In this document: piece by piece, positions 55,471 to 63,869 of the stretch
Numbering within the stretch: the stretch's first letter is position 1
How the letters are laid out: the number at the start of each line of letters is the position of its first letter
Source of the DNA: Lachnospiraceae bacterium
GTDB taxonomy: Bacteria > Bacillota > Clostridia > Lachnospirales > Lachnospiraceae
DNA length: 64,000 nt
Assembly (NCBI GenBank): GCA_900757145.1
Contig: CAAEMT010000063.1
Coordinates: forward strand, 21,331-85,330
Reading direction: 5' to 3'
Notes under the pieces: model-generated
The model's database searches: none
What the model saw: the letters and a program-made list of their open reading frames with translations, nothing else
What the model was told of the DNA's origin: nothing
Translations under genes and position numbers: made by a program

Positions 55471-56178
55471 TCAAAACAACCAGCGGATCCTTTCTTCTGA
55501 AATCCGCAACCCCAGCTTATTCTGCAGGCTCGGAGACTTTTCATTCCACGTTTCTATCTGTGCAAACGCGAAAAGTCCCTGCCGCAGCATATGACCGATC
55601 ATAAACCGCTCCAATTCTGCGGCAAATCCACGCCTGCGGTATTCGGGAAAGATCTCAAGCAATCCCATGCTTCCTTCCAGATGGCTCCCGATAAAACCAA
55701 CGCAGACTTCGTCCAAATATCCGGCGTACAGATCGTGCAGACTTCGTATCTGCCACAGCTCATCTTTAGAAAGCTTATCATAACTGGAGGCGATCAGCTC
55801 CATCGTCTCATCGTCAGGCTCACAGATCGAAAGTTTTCCGGAATTCTGCGGCGCCTCTTTTCCTTCATAAACTGCCTGCACACAAGTAAGCTCCGTCTCA
55901 AATCCATACCTCTTTTTCGCATATTCTGCTGCTTCCTGGCTGCATATCTGCATCAGTGAATACGAACGTCTTTCAAACGCATGCATCCACTCTATGCCCA
56001 TCGCATCATCGTCTGATGACAGCATATACGCATTGCTCACAGTATCCCTCAGATATACGCCTTTTTCACATGCATGCAGAATTTCTGCGGTTCCCCGATG
56101 GAGTACCTGAAGCATACCGATATTCAACATTCTGTTTTTGTTTAAATATGTGAGCGCGGCATCCTTATCATTCATCAT
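55471..56178 (-). CDS. GNAT-family N-acetyltransferase
   Basis: 235 aa. The C-terminal half has the acetyl-CoA-binding segment LLEIFPEYRRRGFAAELERF (motif A, R/Q-x-x-G-x-A form). The N-terminal half (about 1-110) is a second, poorly conserved GNAT-like lobe. Substrate unknown. ATG 56178 follows GGGGGAGA. It converges with the LysR gene, two bases apart, and is preceded by a truncated P-loop gene. Confidence 0.8.
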   Translation of the reverse strand: MMNDKDAALTYLNKNRMLNIGMLQVLHRGTAEILHACEKGVYLRDTVSNAYMLSSDDDAMGIEWMHAFERRSYSLMQICSQEAAEYAKKRYGFETELTCVQAVYEGKEAPQNSGKLSICEPDDETMELIASSYDKLSKDELWQIRSLHDLYAGYLDEVCVGFIGSHLEGSMGLLEIFPEYRRRGFAAELERFMIGHMLRQGLFAFAQIETWNEKSPSLQNKLGLRISEERIRWLF

Positions 56179-56262
56179 CCGTCTCCCCCTGTAATTGATG
56201 TCTGCCTGCAAAATCATGCACCTGCATATTCTCTTATATACCATGCAAGTATAACGTAATTC

Positions 56263-56448
56263 TTATAAAAATGCACTAAAATTGCGTACTACCATCTCTT
56301 TAGTTTCATCGTTCACTTGAAATGGACTAGAATCCCAACACCAATCACCGTCAAGAAATATGCTATTATTCAAATCTTTTTTTAACTGTTGGCTTACTGT
56401 TGTTTTGCCGACTCCCATCTTTTTGCCAATTAAATAAAGTGTTTTCAT
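56263..56448 (-). pseudogene. Truncated P-loop kinase-like gene
   Basis: 61 codons starting MKTLYLIGKKMGVGKTTVSQ, a Walker A P-loop, then FLDGDWCWDSSPF and a stop. Related AAA/P-loop nucleotide-kinase-like proteins are about three times longer; no further pieces appear before the acetyltransferase gene. I read it as the 5' remnant of a broken gene. Confidence 0.65.
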
Positions 56449-56671
56449 AGATAACCTCATATTTTCTTGTCAAAATTATTTTACGTAGCTTAAATATGGC
56501 TCGTTTCGCTCATTATACCGTAATTTCAGCGTAAAAACTATGACTTGATACAAGGCTCATTCAATGGTCATAAATAAGTAGTAAATTGATATATTTGTTT
56601 CCTTGAAAATGCTGATAAATACTGTGTTTTAGCGGATAATCAGATTTTTATTGTGTTTTTGTATAATACAA
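56449..56671. other. AT-rich intergenic stretch
   Basis: Low-GC DNA between the P-loop remnant and the alcohol dehydrogenase terminator. No gene, RNA or convincing operator seen. Confidence 0.4.
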
Positions 56672-56732
56672 GAAAAAGAGCGCTGCAAAATGCTCACTCC
56701 GGTGGATCTCCTCCCACCAGATGCATTTTACA
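56672..56732 (-). terminator. Terminator of the alcohol dehydrogenase gene
   Basis: Long hairpin with outer arms TGCAAAATGC (56684-56693) and GCATTTTACA (56723-56732) and an inner GGTGG/CCACC stem; minus-strand tail GCGCTCTTTTTC. Confidence 0.75.
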
Positions 56733-56759
56733 ACACCCTCTTCCTCTTATAATCGCTTC

Positions 56760-57941
56760 TTAGAAATCAACTTCTGTTCCGTAGTATACGCATGTAAACA
56801 GTTTTTCCATTTCTTCCGGAGTGATCGCTCTCGGATTGGAACCTGTGCATGCATCGCCTACAGCCAACTCTGCTATTTTTCCGATTTTCTCTTTGAACTC
56901 ATTTTCTTCAATTCCAAACTCTTTTAACGTCTTCGGAATATTTAATCTTACATTAAACGCATCGATCTTTTCGCAAAGACTGTTGATCAGAGCCTGCTCG
57001 GAAGTACCGTCTAATCCCATTCTACGTGCAATTTCTGCATAGCGGCTTGCTGCTTCCTTATTCTTTGCATTGTAGCGAATAACGTAAGGAAGATAAATGG
57101 CATTTGCGCATCCGTGCGGAATATGACCTGTAGAGAAAGCTGCTCCTGTTTTGTGTGCCATAGAGTGCACGATTCCAAGAAGTGCATTGGAGAATGACAT
57201 TCCTGCAAGACACTGCGCGTAGTGCATCTGCTCTCTTGCATTCTGATTGCCGTTATAGGAAGCCGGCAGATAATCAAATACCATCTCGATTGCCTGAAGA
57301 GCAAGCGGATCTGTAAATGCACAATGAAGCGTGGATACATAAGCCTCGATCGCGTGTGTGAGAGCATCCATTCCTGTATATGCAACCTGCTTTGCCGGAA
57401 GAGCTTCAACCAACTCCGGATCTACGATTGCAACATCCGGTGTGATATTAAAGTCAGCCAGCGGATATTTGATTCCTTTCGCATAGTCTGTGATAACAGA
57501 AAAAGCAGTAACCTCTGTAGCTGTACCGGACGTAGTCGGAATTGCCGCAAATTTTGCCTTCTGTCTCAGCTCCGGAAAAGCAAACGGTACGATCAGATCT
57601 TCAAATTTCGTTTCCGGATACTCATAAAATGCCCACATTGCTTTCGCTGCATCAATCGGTGAACCACCACCCATGGAAACGATCCAATCCGGCTGGAATT
57701 CCTGCATTACTTTTGCGCCTCTCATAACAGTCTCAACAGACGGATCCGGCTCTACCCCTTCAAAAAGCTCAACTTCCATTCCACCCTCTTTGAGGTAGTT
57801 TACAGCCTTGTCAAGAAATCCCTGACGCTTCATAGAGCCCCCGCCCACTACGAGAACTGCTCTTTTTCCCTTTAAATTCTTTAATTCTTCCAGACATCCT
57901 TTTCCATGATAAATATCTCTCGGTAATGTAAATCTTGCCAT
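56760..57941 (-). CDS. Iron-containing (type III) alcohol dehydrogenase
   Basis: 393 aa NAD(P)-dependent alcohol/butanol dehydrogenase family. The coenzyme motif is VSMGGGSPIDAAKA near residue 90. The metal-binding Asp and His residues lie in DALTHAIEAY, HSMAHKTGAAF and IPHGCANAI. The likely role is reduction of aldehydes to regenerate NAD during fermentation. ATG 57941 follows AAAGGAGA; an upstream ATG at 57983 lies inside a Rex operator and is not the start. Two Rex-type boxes flank the promoter. Confidence 0.93.
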   Translation of the reverse strand: MARFTLPRDIYHGKGCLEELKNLKGKRAVLVVGGGSMKRQGFLDKAVNYLKEGGMEVELFEGVEPDPSVETVMRGAKVMQEFQPDWIVSMGGGSPIDAAKAMWAFYEYPETKFEDLIVPFAFPELRQKAKFAAIPTTSGTATEVTAFSVITDYAKGIKYPLADFNITPDVAIVDPELVEALPAKQVAYTGMDALTHAIEAYVSTLHCAFTDPLALQAIEMVFDYLPASYNGNQNAREQMHYAQCLAGMSFSNALLGIVHSMAHKTGAAFSTGHIPHGCANAIYLPYVIRYNAKNKEAASRYAEIARRMGLDGTSEQALINSLCEKIDAFNVRLNIPKTLKEFGIEENEFKEKIGKIAELAVGDACTGSNPRAITPEEMEKLFTCVYYGTEVDF

Positions 57942-57982
57942 ATCACATCTCTCCTTTTGCTGTTTAAGCAGAACCTCAGTCA

Positions 57983-58000
57983 TTGTTAAGTATTTAACAA
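57983..58000. promoter_or_regulatory. Rex operator (proximal)
   Basis: TTGTTAAGTATTTAACAA, a perfect palindrome matching the Rex consensus TTGTTAANNNNTTAACAA, directly downstream of the promoter of the alcohol dehydrogenase gene. Confidence 0.88.
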
Positions 58001-58004
58001 TTGC

Positions 58005-58033
58005 ATTATATCATTGTTAATAATTTAACGCAA
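58005..58033 (-). promoter_or_regulatory. Promoter of the alcohol dehydrogenase gene
   Basis: Minus-strand TTGCGT (complement 58028-58033), 17-base spacer, perfect TATAAT (complement 58005-58010), sandwiched by Rex boxes. Confidence 0.68.
58014..58031. promoter_or_regulatory. Rex operator (distal, imperfect)
   Basis: TTGTTAATAATTTAACGC, second Rex-like box, overlapping the promoter spacer, two mismatches to the right half. Confidence 0.72.
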
Positions 58034-58110
58034 TATGTTTTTTATATCTTTTTGTACTTATTATCATACAATCTGAATAAAAGTATTCTCCTCAGCTAAA
58101 ATATTGTTTG

Positions 58111-58449
58111 TCATTTATGAAATTGATTTTTATTAAAATTTTTACGAAACACATATACATGAATCGCCAGGAAAAATATCATGGCAATAGAGCTGATACG
58201 ATGTATATTAAGAAGGAGCGAAAATTGATCGAAAATCATCCCGAACAGTCCGCTGAAAAAAGAAACAAAAACCAAGATCAGCAGCAGTCTGCGCTTTCTC
58301 CCCATTTTTTTTCGGTAAATAATCATATGAACTATTCCAAGCAAAAGGAATATTGACGCAGCCAGCTTATGAACATGAATCCCTGTGACAGGCGGCATAA
58401 TTGCTACAGCAAAGCTGATAAATAAGGAAATGTTTAATGCATTCTTCAT
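58111..58449 (-). CDS. Small four-helix membrane protein with conserved-looking His residues
   Basis: 112 aa, four hydrophobic segments. His residues lie near helix ends (GIHVHKLAAS, GIVHMII, NIHRISS, AIHVYVF), resembling DUF4405/cytochrome b561-like small heme proteins. The gene overlaps the DUF454 stop by four bases (58446-58449) and ends the operon. Heme binding is inferred from His placement only. Confidence 0.6.
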   Translation of the reverse strand: MKNALNISLFISFAVAIMPPVTGIHVHKLAASIFLLLGIVHMIIYRKKMGRKRRLLLILVFVSFFSGLFGMIFDQFSLLLNIHRISSIAMIFFLAIHVYVFRKNFNKNQFHK

Positions 58450-58838
58450 ACCTCATTTTCCTCCATCCCTCCGATCGTCTTTACTCCAAAAATAAAGTAT
58501 GCCAGATGAAAGATCCAAACGGCTCCCAGCACAATGCATCCGGTGACAATACCTTTCATCCCCATCATAATAAATCCAACATCCATTAATAGAGTCACCG
58601 TCATCATAATCCTGCACTTAGTTTTTCTGGTCATCCCTCTGCCCGCTACAAAATCTTCCAGATTGTCTTTATACAGCTTTGTACCTTTAAACCAGCTCTC
58701 CAGCTTTTTAGATGATCTGGCAAAGCAGTACGCAGCAAACATCAAAAATGGAAATGTCGGCAGCACTGGAAGCACTGCGCCCATTGTTCCAAGCCCAACA
58801 GCAATACAACCAAGCACCATATACATTATTCTTTTCAT
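58446..58838 (-). CDS. DUF454 (YbaN) family membrane protein
   Basis: 130 aa with three to four hydrophobic segments. The family signature VLPVLPTFPFLMFAAYCFARSS is split here around residues 22-43 and is unmistakable. Function unknown. GGAGG precedes ATG 58838. It lies 109 bases after the CydC-like ABC gene and overlaps the small membrane gene; relatives often sit beside CydDC-like transporters and heme genes, which supports a linked function. Confidence 0.85.
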   Translation of the reverse strand: MKRIMYMVLGCIAVGLGTMGAVLPVLPTFPFLMFAAYCFARSSKKLESWFKGTKLYKDNLEDFVAGRGMTRKTKCRIMMTVTLLMDVGFIMMGMKGIVTGCIVLGAVWIFHLAYFIFGVKTIGGMEENEV

Positions 58839-58947
58839 TCGCTAACCTCCAACTGTCGTGTTCTTTTTTACTTTTCTTAAAAAATTTTATCACTGCATTG
58901 TCTCATCTATATCAACCGATACATACCAGAAAAGGCTTTTCTATCTG

Positions 58948-60588
58948 TCAGCTTACTCTCCCCTGCTCAACTGAATACGCAAGATCAGCAATCCCTGTCG
59001 TTGATTTTCTGTGGGATACAAGTACAACTGTTTTATTAGAACATTCTTCAGAAATAGATTTTAAAATCACCGCCTCGTTCAAGCTGTCCAGATTGGACGT
59101 TGGTTCATCTAGCAGCATCAATGGTGCGTCATGCAGGAACGCTCTTGCCAGTCCCAAACGCTGACGTTCTCCTCCTGAAAGCGTATCGCCCAGCTCTCCG
59201 ACTTCTGTATCGTATCCCTTTTCTAAACTCATGATAAAATCATGGACAGAAGCCTTTTTGCAGGCTTCCATAATCTCATCATCTGTTGCATTCAGATTTG
59301 CAATGCGAAGATTATTTTTAATCGAGTCATGAAACAGATGGGTTTCTTGTGTGACAAAACTTTCCATCTCACGTAAATTTGATGTATTGATCTCATTAAC
59401 ATTTTTCCCAGAAATCTCCACTGTACCATGCTCTACCTGCCAAAATCTCATAAACAATTTGAGCAGTGTAGATTTTCCAGAACCGGAACGTCCATTGATG
59501 CTGACAATTTTATTTTCCGGAATTTTCACAGAAAAATTTTTCAAAATCAGCTCATCCCCGTAAGCAAATGTTATATTTTCTGCTGCTGCTCCCTGAAAAA
59601 CAACCGCTTGTTTTCCCGTAATCTCTTCAACCATCGGCGTTTCATCTAAAATGTCCAAAACGCGATTTCCCGCCGCAAATGTATTCTGTAAAGTAGCTCC
59701 AAGAGCAGCCAGCGCAACTACAGGACCAAAAGAACTCATCATCGCTAAAGTTACAATCAGACATCCTTCAAATCCAACAAGCTTTGCTGACACAAACAGC
59801 ATAGCAAGATCAAACAGCATGATAATCGTATTCGTAACTGCCGTATTTCGCCCCGCCATTCGCTTCATACGTTTCTCGTCCTCTGAAAGCTGTTCCATCT
59901 GACGATTCATTTCTTCCAGACGTTTCTCACCTTGACCATACTGGATGATTTCAGACAAACCGCGCAGGCTGTCCAATACAAAATCAGAAAGCAAACCAGA
60001 TTTCATCCTGAAACGCATCCCCGTATCACCGCTCAGCCTGGAAGTGATCCACGGAATCAGGATTCCAACTGTCACATAGGCAAGTAGCGCCATCATTCCA
60101 AGCGCTGCATGATAGCTCCCAATAAACACGGTCATAATGCTACAAAATAAAATAGCAATACAAATCGGAGAAATCGTATGAGCGTAAAACACCTCCAGCA
60201 ATTCAATATCCGATGTTATGACCGAAATCAGGTTCCCCCTATCCTTTCCCTCTAATTTTGCCGGACACAAACGCCGCAGTGCACCGAATACTTTATCTCG
60301 GATCAGCGCGAGGAGCTTAAAAGCAATGAAATGATTGCACGCCTGCTCTGCATACCGCAAAAAACCACGAACCAGAGCGAACGCCAGTATACTCGCAAAC
60401 AAAATACCGAGATCAAACGACCAATCAGGGCGCAGAACCCTTAAGACTGCATAGCCTCCAAATACAGTAATAAAGGAAGCGCACAAATGTCCGATCACTC
60501 CCATAACAACTGCCAGAATCATGTAACCCATCAAAGGCTTTACAAGTCCTATCAGCCGCGCCATCACAGTAAATCCGCTTCGCCTCAT
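58948..60588 (-). CDS. CydC-like ABC half-transporter
   Basis: 546 aa. Six-helix membrane domain (about 15-300) and NBD: Walker A GRSGSGKSTLLKLF, signature LSGGERQRLGLARAF, Walker B LMLLDEPTSNLD, switch VSHRKST. Starts one base after the stop of its partner; AAGGAGAG precedes ATG 60588. Architecture and pairing fit the CydDC group (thiol or heme export), but no cytochrome bd genes are present in the window. Confidence 0.85.
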   Translation of the reverse strand: MRRSGFTVMARLIGLVKPLMGYMILAVVMGVIGHLCASFITVFGGYAVLRVLRPDWSFDLGILFASILAFALVRGFLRYAEQACNHFIAFKLLALIRDKVFGALRRLCPAKLEGKDRGNLISVITSDIELLEVFYAHTISPICIAILFCSIMTVFIGSYHAALGMMALLAYVTVGILIPWITSRLSGDTGMRFRMKSGLLSDFVLDSLRGLSEIIQYGQGEKRLEEMNRQMEQLSEDEKRMKRMAGRNTAVTNTIIMLFDLAMLFVSAKLVGFEGCLIVTLAMMSSFGPVVALAALGATLQNTFAAGNRVLDILDETPMVEEITGKQAVVFQGAAAENITFAYGDELILKNFSVKIPENKIVSINGRSGSGKSTLLKLFMRFWQVEHGTVEISGKNVNEINTSNLREMESFVTQETHLFHDSIKNNLRIANLNATDDEIMEACKKASVHDFIMSLEKGYDTEVGELGDTLSGGERQRLGLARAFLHDAPLMLLDEPTSNLDSLNEAVILKSISEECSNKTVVLVSHRKSTTGIADLAYSVEQGRVS

Positions 60589-60589
60589 C

Positions 60590-62332
60590 TTAAATCTCTC
60601 CTTTCCCGTAGCTTTCCAGTTTCTGCTGCGCATTCCAGAGCTTTGCATATGTGCCATTATGTAAAATCAGTGTCTGATGTTCTCCCTCTTCGACAATACT
60701 TCCTTTATCGAGAACATAAATATGATCCGCACCAGCTACATTTGCCAGACGGTGTGAAATCAAGATAACTGTCTTTGTTTCTGCAAGTGCGCAGATCTGT
60801 GCCATAATATCATTTTCACTTTCCACATCAATATTAGATGTAGCCTCATCAAAAATATACACAGGACTGTCATGGAGAAGCGCTCTTGCTAAAGCAAGGC
60901 GCTGGCGCTGACCGCCGGAAAGATTCGATGCTCTTTCATTTAACATAGTATCCAGCCCATTTTCCCCACGCAGGAATTCTGCAAGCTTCACCTGCTCCAG
61001 CACACGCCAAAGACTCTCTTCATCGACATCTGGCCGAGCCATCAGCAGATTATCACGTACTGTCCCTTTAAACAAATAGCTCTGATGAGAAATATAAGTA
61101 ATATCTTTCATCAGATAACCCTCATTGATTTCAGAAAGAGAGCAGCCTCCAACCGTGATCTCCCCTTCATACCCCCTGTTGCGTCCCATAAGGATTGATG
61201 CAATCGTAGATTTGCCGCACCCGGATTCCCCCACAATGGCAGTAAAGCTTCCTTTTGGAAAATTCATGTCAATCCCATGAAGAATTTCCCGATCTGTTTC
61301 GTAAGCAAACCGAAGACTCTGGCATTTTATGGAACAGTCCTCTGGAACCTCCACATTTTTTTGCTCCGGCTCAGGCAGATCCAACAAACGAAATATCTTG
61401 TCTGAAGCTGCCATTCCATTCATGGCAATATGAAAGAATGAACCAAGAAGACGCATGGGAAGGAAAAAATCCGCTGCCAACAATATGATCATAATACATC
61501 CAAACAAATCTACCCTGCCGCTCCTGAACTGAAGTACCGCCAGAATAACGCCCAGTGCAGCTCCCCCATAAGCGATCAAATCCATAACCGTAATAGAATT
61601 TAACTGCATCGTCAATACCTTCATGGTGATCTTTCGGAAATTCTCGCTTTGTTCATTCATTTCTCTGTGCTTAAACTCATCTGCCTGATAAATTTTTGTA
61701 GTTGTCAATCCCTGAAGATTTTCAAGAAACGTATCGCCCAAAGCAGTATACTGACTCCAATATTTCGCCAGAAGTTTTTTTGCCCATCGCTGAATCATAA
61801 TAATCGTTACAGGAATCATAGGAACGCACACCAGCAATACAAGAGCACTCGGGAAATTTACGATGCTCAAAACACAAAATAACGTAAGAGGCGCCAGCAT
61901 CGCATAAAAGAATTGCGGCAAATATGCTCCAAAATAAGTTTCCAGCTGATCTACACCTTCCACTGCAACCTGTACTACCTCCGATGTATGAATCTGCTCG
62001 TTATAAGAAGAACCAATCCGGAGAAGCTTCTTATATATCATCTGACGAAGCGTTTTCTTTACTTCTTTAGAAGATAGATAACTCATCTTGCTGGAAGCAA
62101 CAGCACATAGAAAGCGTATGATTACTGCCGACGCGGCAATTGCCGCAGTCCACACAATCTCCTTCTCTCCAAGCGTTCCTTTATATAAATCCTGAAGCAT
62201 TTTTGCTATCGCTCCCATCACACTGATATTCGCAGCCAAGGAAATCCATTGGCTAATTACATTTCCAACTATATATTTTTTGCTTTCTTTGACTGTGCCG
62301 ATCAGTCTTTTATTAATCATCATTTCGCTCAT
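60590..62332 (-). CDS. CydD-like ABC half-transporter
   Basis: 580 aa. Membrane domain (about 15-315) and NBD: Walker A GESGCGKSTIASIL, signature LSGGQRQRLALARAL, Walker B IFDEATSNID, switch ISHRLANV. First gene of the operon (CydD-like, CydC-like, DUF454, small membrane protein) behind a strong promoter with palindromic operators and a leader terminator. Three Met codons lie near the N-terminus, so the start may be a few residues later. Confidence 0.86.
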   Translation of the reverse strand: MSEMMINKRLIGTVKESKKYIVGNVISQWISLAANISVMGAIAKMLQDLYKGTLGEKEIVWTAAIAASAVIIRFLCAVASSKMSYLSSKEVKKTLRQMIYKKLLRIGSSYNEQIHTSEVVQVAVEGVDQLETYFGAYLPQFFYAMLAPLTLFCVLSIVNFPSALVLLVCVPMIPVTIIMIQRWAKKLLAKYWSQYTALGDTFLENLQGLTTTKIYQADEFKHREMNEQSENFRKITMKVLTMQLNSITVMDLIAYGGAALGVILAVLQFRSGRVDLFGCIMIILLAADFFLPMRLLGSFFHIAMNGMAASDKIFRLLDLPEPEQKNVEVPEDCSIKCQSLRFAYETDREILHGIDMNFPKGSFTAIVGESGCGKSTIASILMGRNRGYEGEITVGGCSLSEINEGYLMKDITYISHQSYLFKGTVRDNLLMARPDVDEESLWRVLEQVKLAEFLRGENGLDTMLNERASNLSGGQRQRLALARALLHDSPVYIFDEATSNIDVESENDIMAQICALAETKTVILISHRLANVAGADHIYVLDKGSIVEEGEHQTLILHNGTYAKLWNAQQKLESYGKGEI

Positions 62333-62358
62333 CCGTCCGATCTTAGTTTATTTCTTTT

Positions 62359-62374
62359 GTTAGTTATCGCTAAC
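62359..62374. promoter_or_regulatory. Second operator-like dyad in the CydDC-like leader
   Basis: GTTAG-TTATCG-CTAAC, imperfect palindrome sharing the AGTT/AACT elements of the dyad at 62408. Confidence 0.4.
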
Positions 62375-62384
62375 TCTATGTGAA

Positions 62385-62409
62385 AGAAAAAATCTCCCTT
62401 GAGGAGATT
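62385..62409 (-). terminator. Leader terminator/attenuator before the CydDC-like operon
   Basis: Seven-pair stem (62391-62397 / 62403-62409, loop CTTGA on plus) followed on the minus strand by TTTTTTC, located between the promoter and first gene. It would stop early transcription unless overcome. Confidence 0.65.
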
Positions 62410-62421
62410 AGTTCCAACTAA
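62408..62421. promoter_or_regulatory. Operator palindrome after the CydDC-like promoter
   Basis: Perfect TTAGTTCCAACTAA, nine bases downstream of the -10. The style (TTAGTT...AACTAA) is that of MarR-family sites; no MarR gene is nearby in the window. Confidence 0.6.
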
Positions 62422-62429
62422 CTTTTAAC

Positions 62430-62458
62430 AGAATATCAGATGACCTGTCTTTTGTCAA
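62430..62458 (-). promoter_or_regulatory. Promoter of the CydDC-like operon
   Basis: Minus-strand TTGACA (complement 62453-62458), 17-base spacer, TATTCT (complement 62430-62435). Confidence 0.8.
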
Positions 62459-62678
62459 TACAAATCATGAAAATGTAAGAAAGGGAAAATATTGGTGACA
62501 TAGCCCCCTCATCCCCCCTTATTTCTGCAATAATCTCTGATTTGCGCATAGCTTGGAACGGCATAATTATTTTACTTGCGCCAACGCAGCCAACGACCGC
62601 ACAGAGATAAGGGAATTGCTGCAAAACAACTGTAGGTTCAGATCTTACAAAAGACTCATCACTACAAACAAAGCTTTT
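62459..62678. other. Intergenic stretch without recognised content
   Basis: About 220 bases between the promoter and a decayed gene. A 62-codon open frame on the minus strand crosses the promoter but has no ribosome site or recognised similarity. Confidence 0.4.
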
Positions 62679-62901
62679 TCAAACAGAACATTCATATAAA
62701 AATATTTCAGCCTGATCATTTTCCGCATACTCTTTATCATAAGATGAATATACCTTTATTTTTTGACCCCTATATCCTTTAGATACGAATCCATCTCTCC
62801 AAATTCATTCCGTATTACTTCAAATTTCAGGTAAATCGTTACTGATCGTGAAATTTACTATATTCTATTTCTTTTATATCCCAATCTGAAGTTTGCTGCA
62901 T
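62679..62901 (-). pseudogene. Decayed small gene, two frameshifts
   Basis: Coding-like text is spread over three frames. ATG 62901 gives MQQTSDWDIKEIEYSKFHDQ then a stop. An overlapping frame continues TIYLKFEVIRNEFGEMDSYL to VKK and stop. A third gives KVYSSYDKEYAENDQAEIF to a stop at 62679. Together they suggest a small protein of about 75 residues broken by two indels. Family not recognised. Confidence 0.45.
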
Positions 62902-62918
62902 TGTAAATTACTTTGTTA

Positions 62919-63390
62919 TTAACCCTTGTCCGTTCCTTTCTCAAACTGATATTCTAAAATACGCTCAAAGTCATTATTTTGAACATAATAAACCTTATTT
63001 TCACTAACAGAATATACAAAGGAAACTCTTGTCGCCCATATCCCATCTTGTTTTACAAATCTCAATATACGGAATGCTTCAGAAACAGAAAAATGACTGC
63101 CACATTTAGCTAGCTGCTCATCAGCCTTTTCATATCTGTCATCTCCGGATACAATATAAGGCTTTGTTATTTCCGGCTCTAATACCGAATAGTTCGTTAT
63201 AAGCGAATATCTAACATGTTCTAATCGGTAACCCAATCCAGGCTCTATTATCAGTACACGTCCATTTTTATCTGATAACATAGCCTGCATAGTGGCATCT
63301 GGTGCATATACAATCTTGTTCTTTTGTCTGTCTCTGAGATAATTCCTTCATGAATACCATCATATAACATATAATTCTCCTGTTTTACAA
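62919..63390 (-). pseudogene. Broken gene, C-terminal part with one frameshift
   Basis: The longest piece (62919 to about 63325) reads KIVYAPDATMQAMLSDKNGR, later LIIEPGLGYR, SLITNYSVLEP, VSGDDRYEKA and ATRVSFVYSV, to a stop at 62919. Upstream the frame shifts near 63325 and continues as YMLYDGIHEGIISE, RNEYHIVKQEN. It looks like the C-terminal half of a soluble enzyme, possibly of an Ntn-hydrolase (linear amide hydrolase) type; that family guess is weak. The 5' end runs into the helicase-like remnant. Confidence 0.5.
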
Positions 63391-63618
63391 TATGATATTC
63401 ATTTCGTGTTCCGGAAACCTTTCCAACAATTCGCACATTGTGGGAAATAGCCGCCGTTCTTCTGCACTTTCTATTTTTTCTTCAAAAGGATTCACCTCTT
63501 CATATGAAATACCTGCCTTCTTCAATTTATCTTTTAATATCTTGTTCTCATATTCAAACAACCTAACCACCTTTCTCAATGAATCTGCATCATATGCTTC
63601 TATATTCAAACCTTCCAC
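63385..63618 (-). pseudogene. Remnant of a TOTE-type primase/helicase N-terminus
   Basis: The first 55 codons (SLRKVVRLFEYENKILKDKL, then KAGISYEEVNPFEEKIESAEE read in part) resemble the N-terminal helix of large clostridial DEAD-box/primase proteins of the TOTE conflict group. In the next frame the DNA then gives NGGYFPQCANCWK, matching, from memory, a segment lying well downstream in those proteins. This implies an internal deletion plus frameshift, then stop. Start appears to be GTG 63618. Confidence 0.45.
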
Positions 63619-63656
63619 CTACAATTCTTTTTTTTCGTGATGTAACTTCCATTTAA

Positions 63657-63689
63657 TGTCCCAACTTTATTTTAGTACTTGTCCCAACT
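63657..63689. repeat. Direct repeats TGTCCCAACT, possible IS end
   Basis: Two exact 10-base copies at 63657-63666 and 63680-63689. Spaced short repeats containing TTGGGACA are seen at the ends of some insertion sequences (IS21-like), and gene remnants lie alongside. No transposase is present. Confidence 0.35.
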
Positions 63690-63709
63690 GTTCTCAATAC
63701 TTCTTTTTC

Positions 63710-63738
63710 TTGACATATTTTCGGTATAACCATATAAT
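63710..63738 (+). promoter_or_regulatory. Consensus promoter of the type III toxin-antitoxin locus
   Basis: TTGACA (63710-63715), 17-base spacer, TATAAT (63733-63738), a perfect match to the housekeeping consensus. Confidence 0.88.
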
Positions 63739-63764
63739 AATGATAATGACAGGATTTCTGTCAT

Positions 63765-63869
63765 CGAAAATATTGTTCGCCCACCGTTGGCGGCTTATAA
63801 ATGATCGGCTCGAAAATATTGTTCGCTCACCGGAAGCGTCTAATAAATGTCCGGCTCGAAAATTTCGAC
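63765..63869 (+). repeat. 46-base antitoxin repeats
   Basis: Unit 1 63765-63810 and unit 2 63811-63856, each beginning CGAAAATATTGTTCGC and ending CGGCT; partial unit 3 63857-63869 (CGAAAATTTCGAC). The interior differs at several positions while both ends are constant. Confidence 0.93.

Noticed and set aside
62436..62624. 62-codon open frame on the minus strand
   Set aside because: It overlaps the strong promoter of the CydDC-like operon, has no ribosome site and matches nothing I recognise.
63765..63869. 46-base repeats considered as a CRISPR array
   Set aside because: There are no unique spacers between units, only about two copies, and the promoter-terminator-toxin order fits a type III antitoxin.
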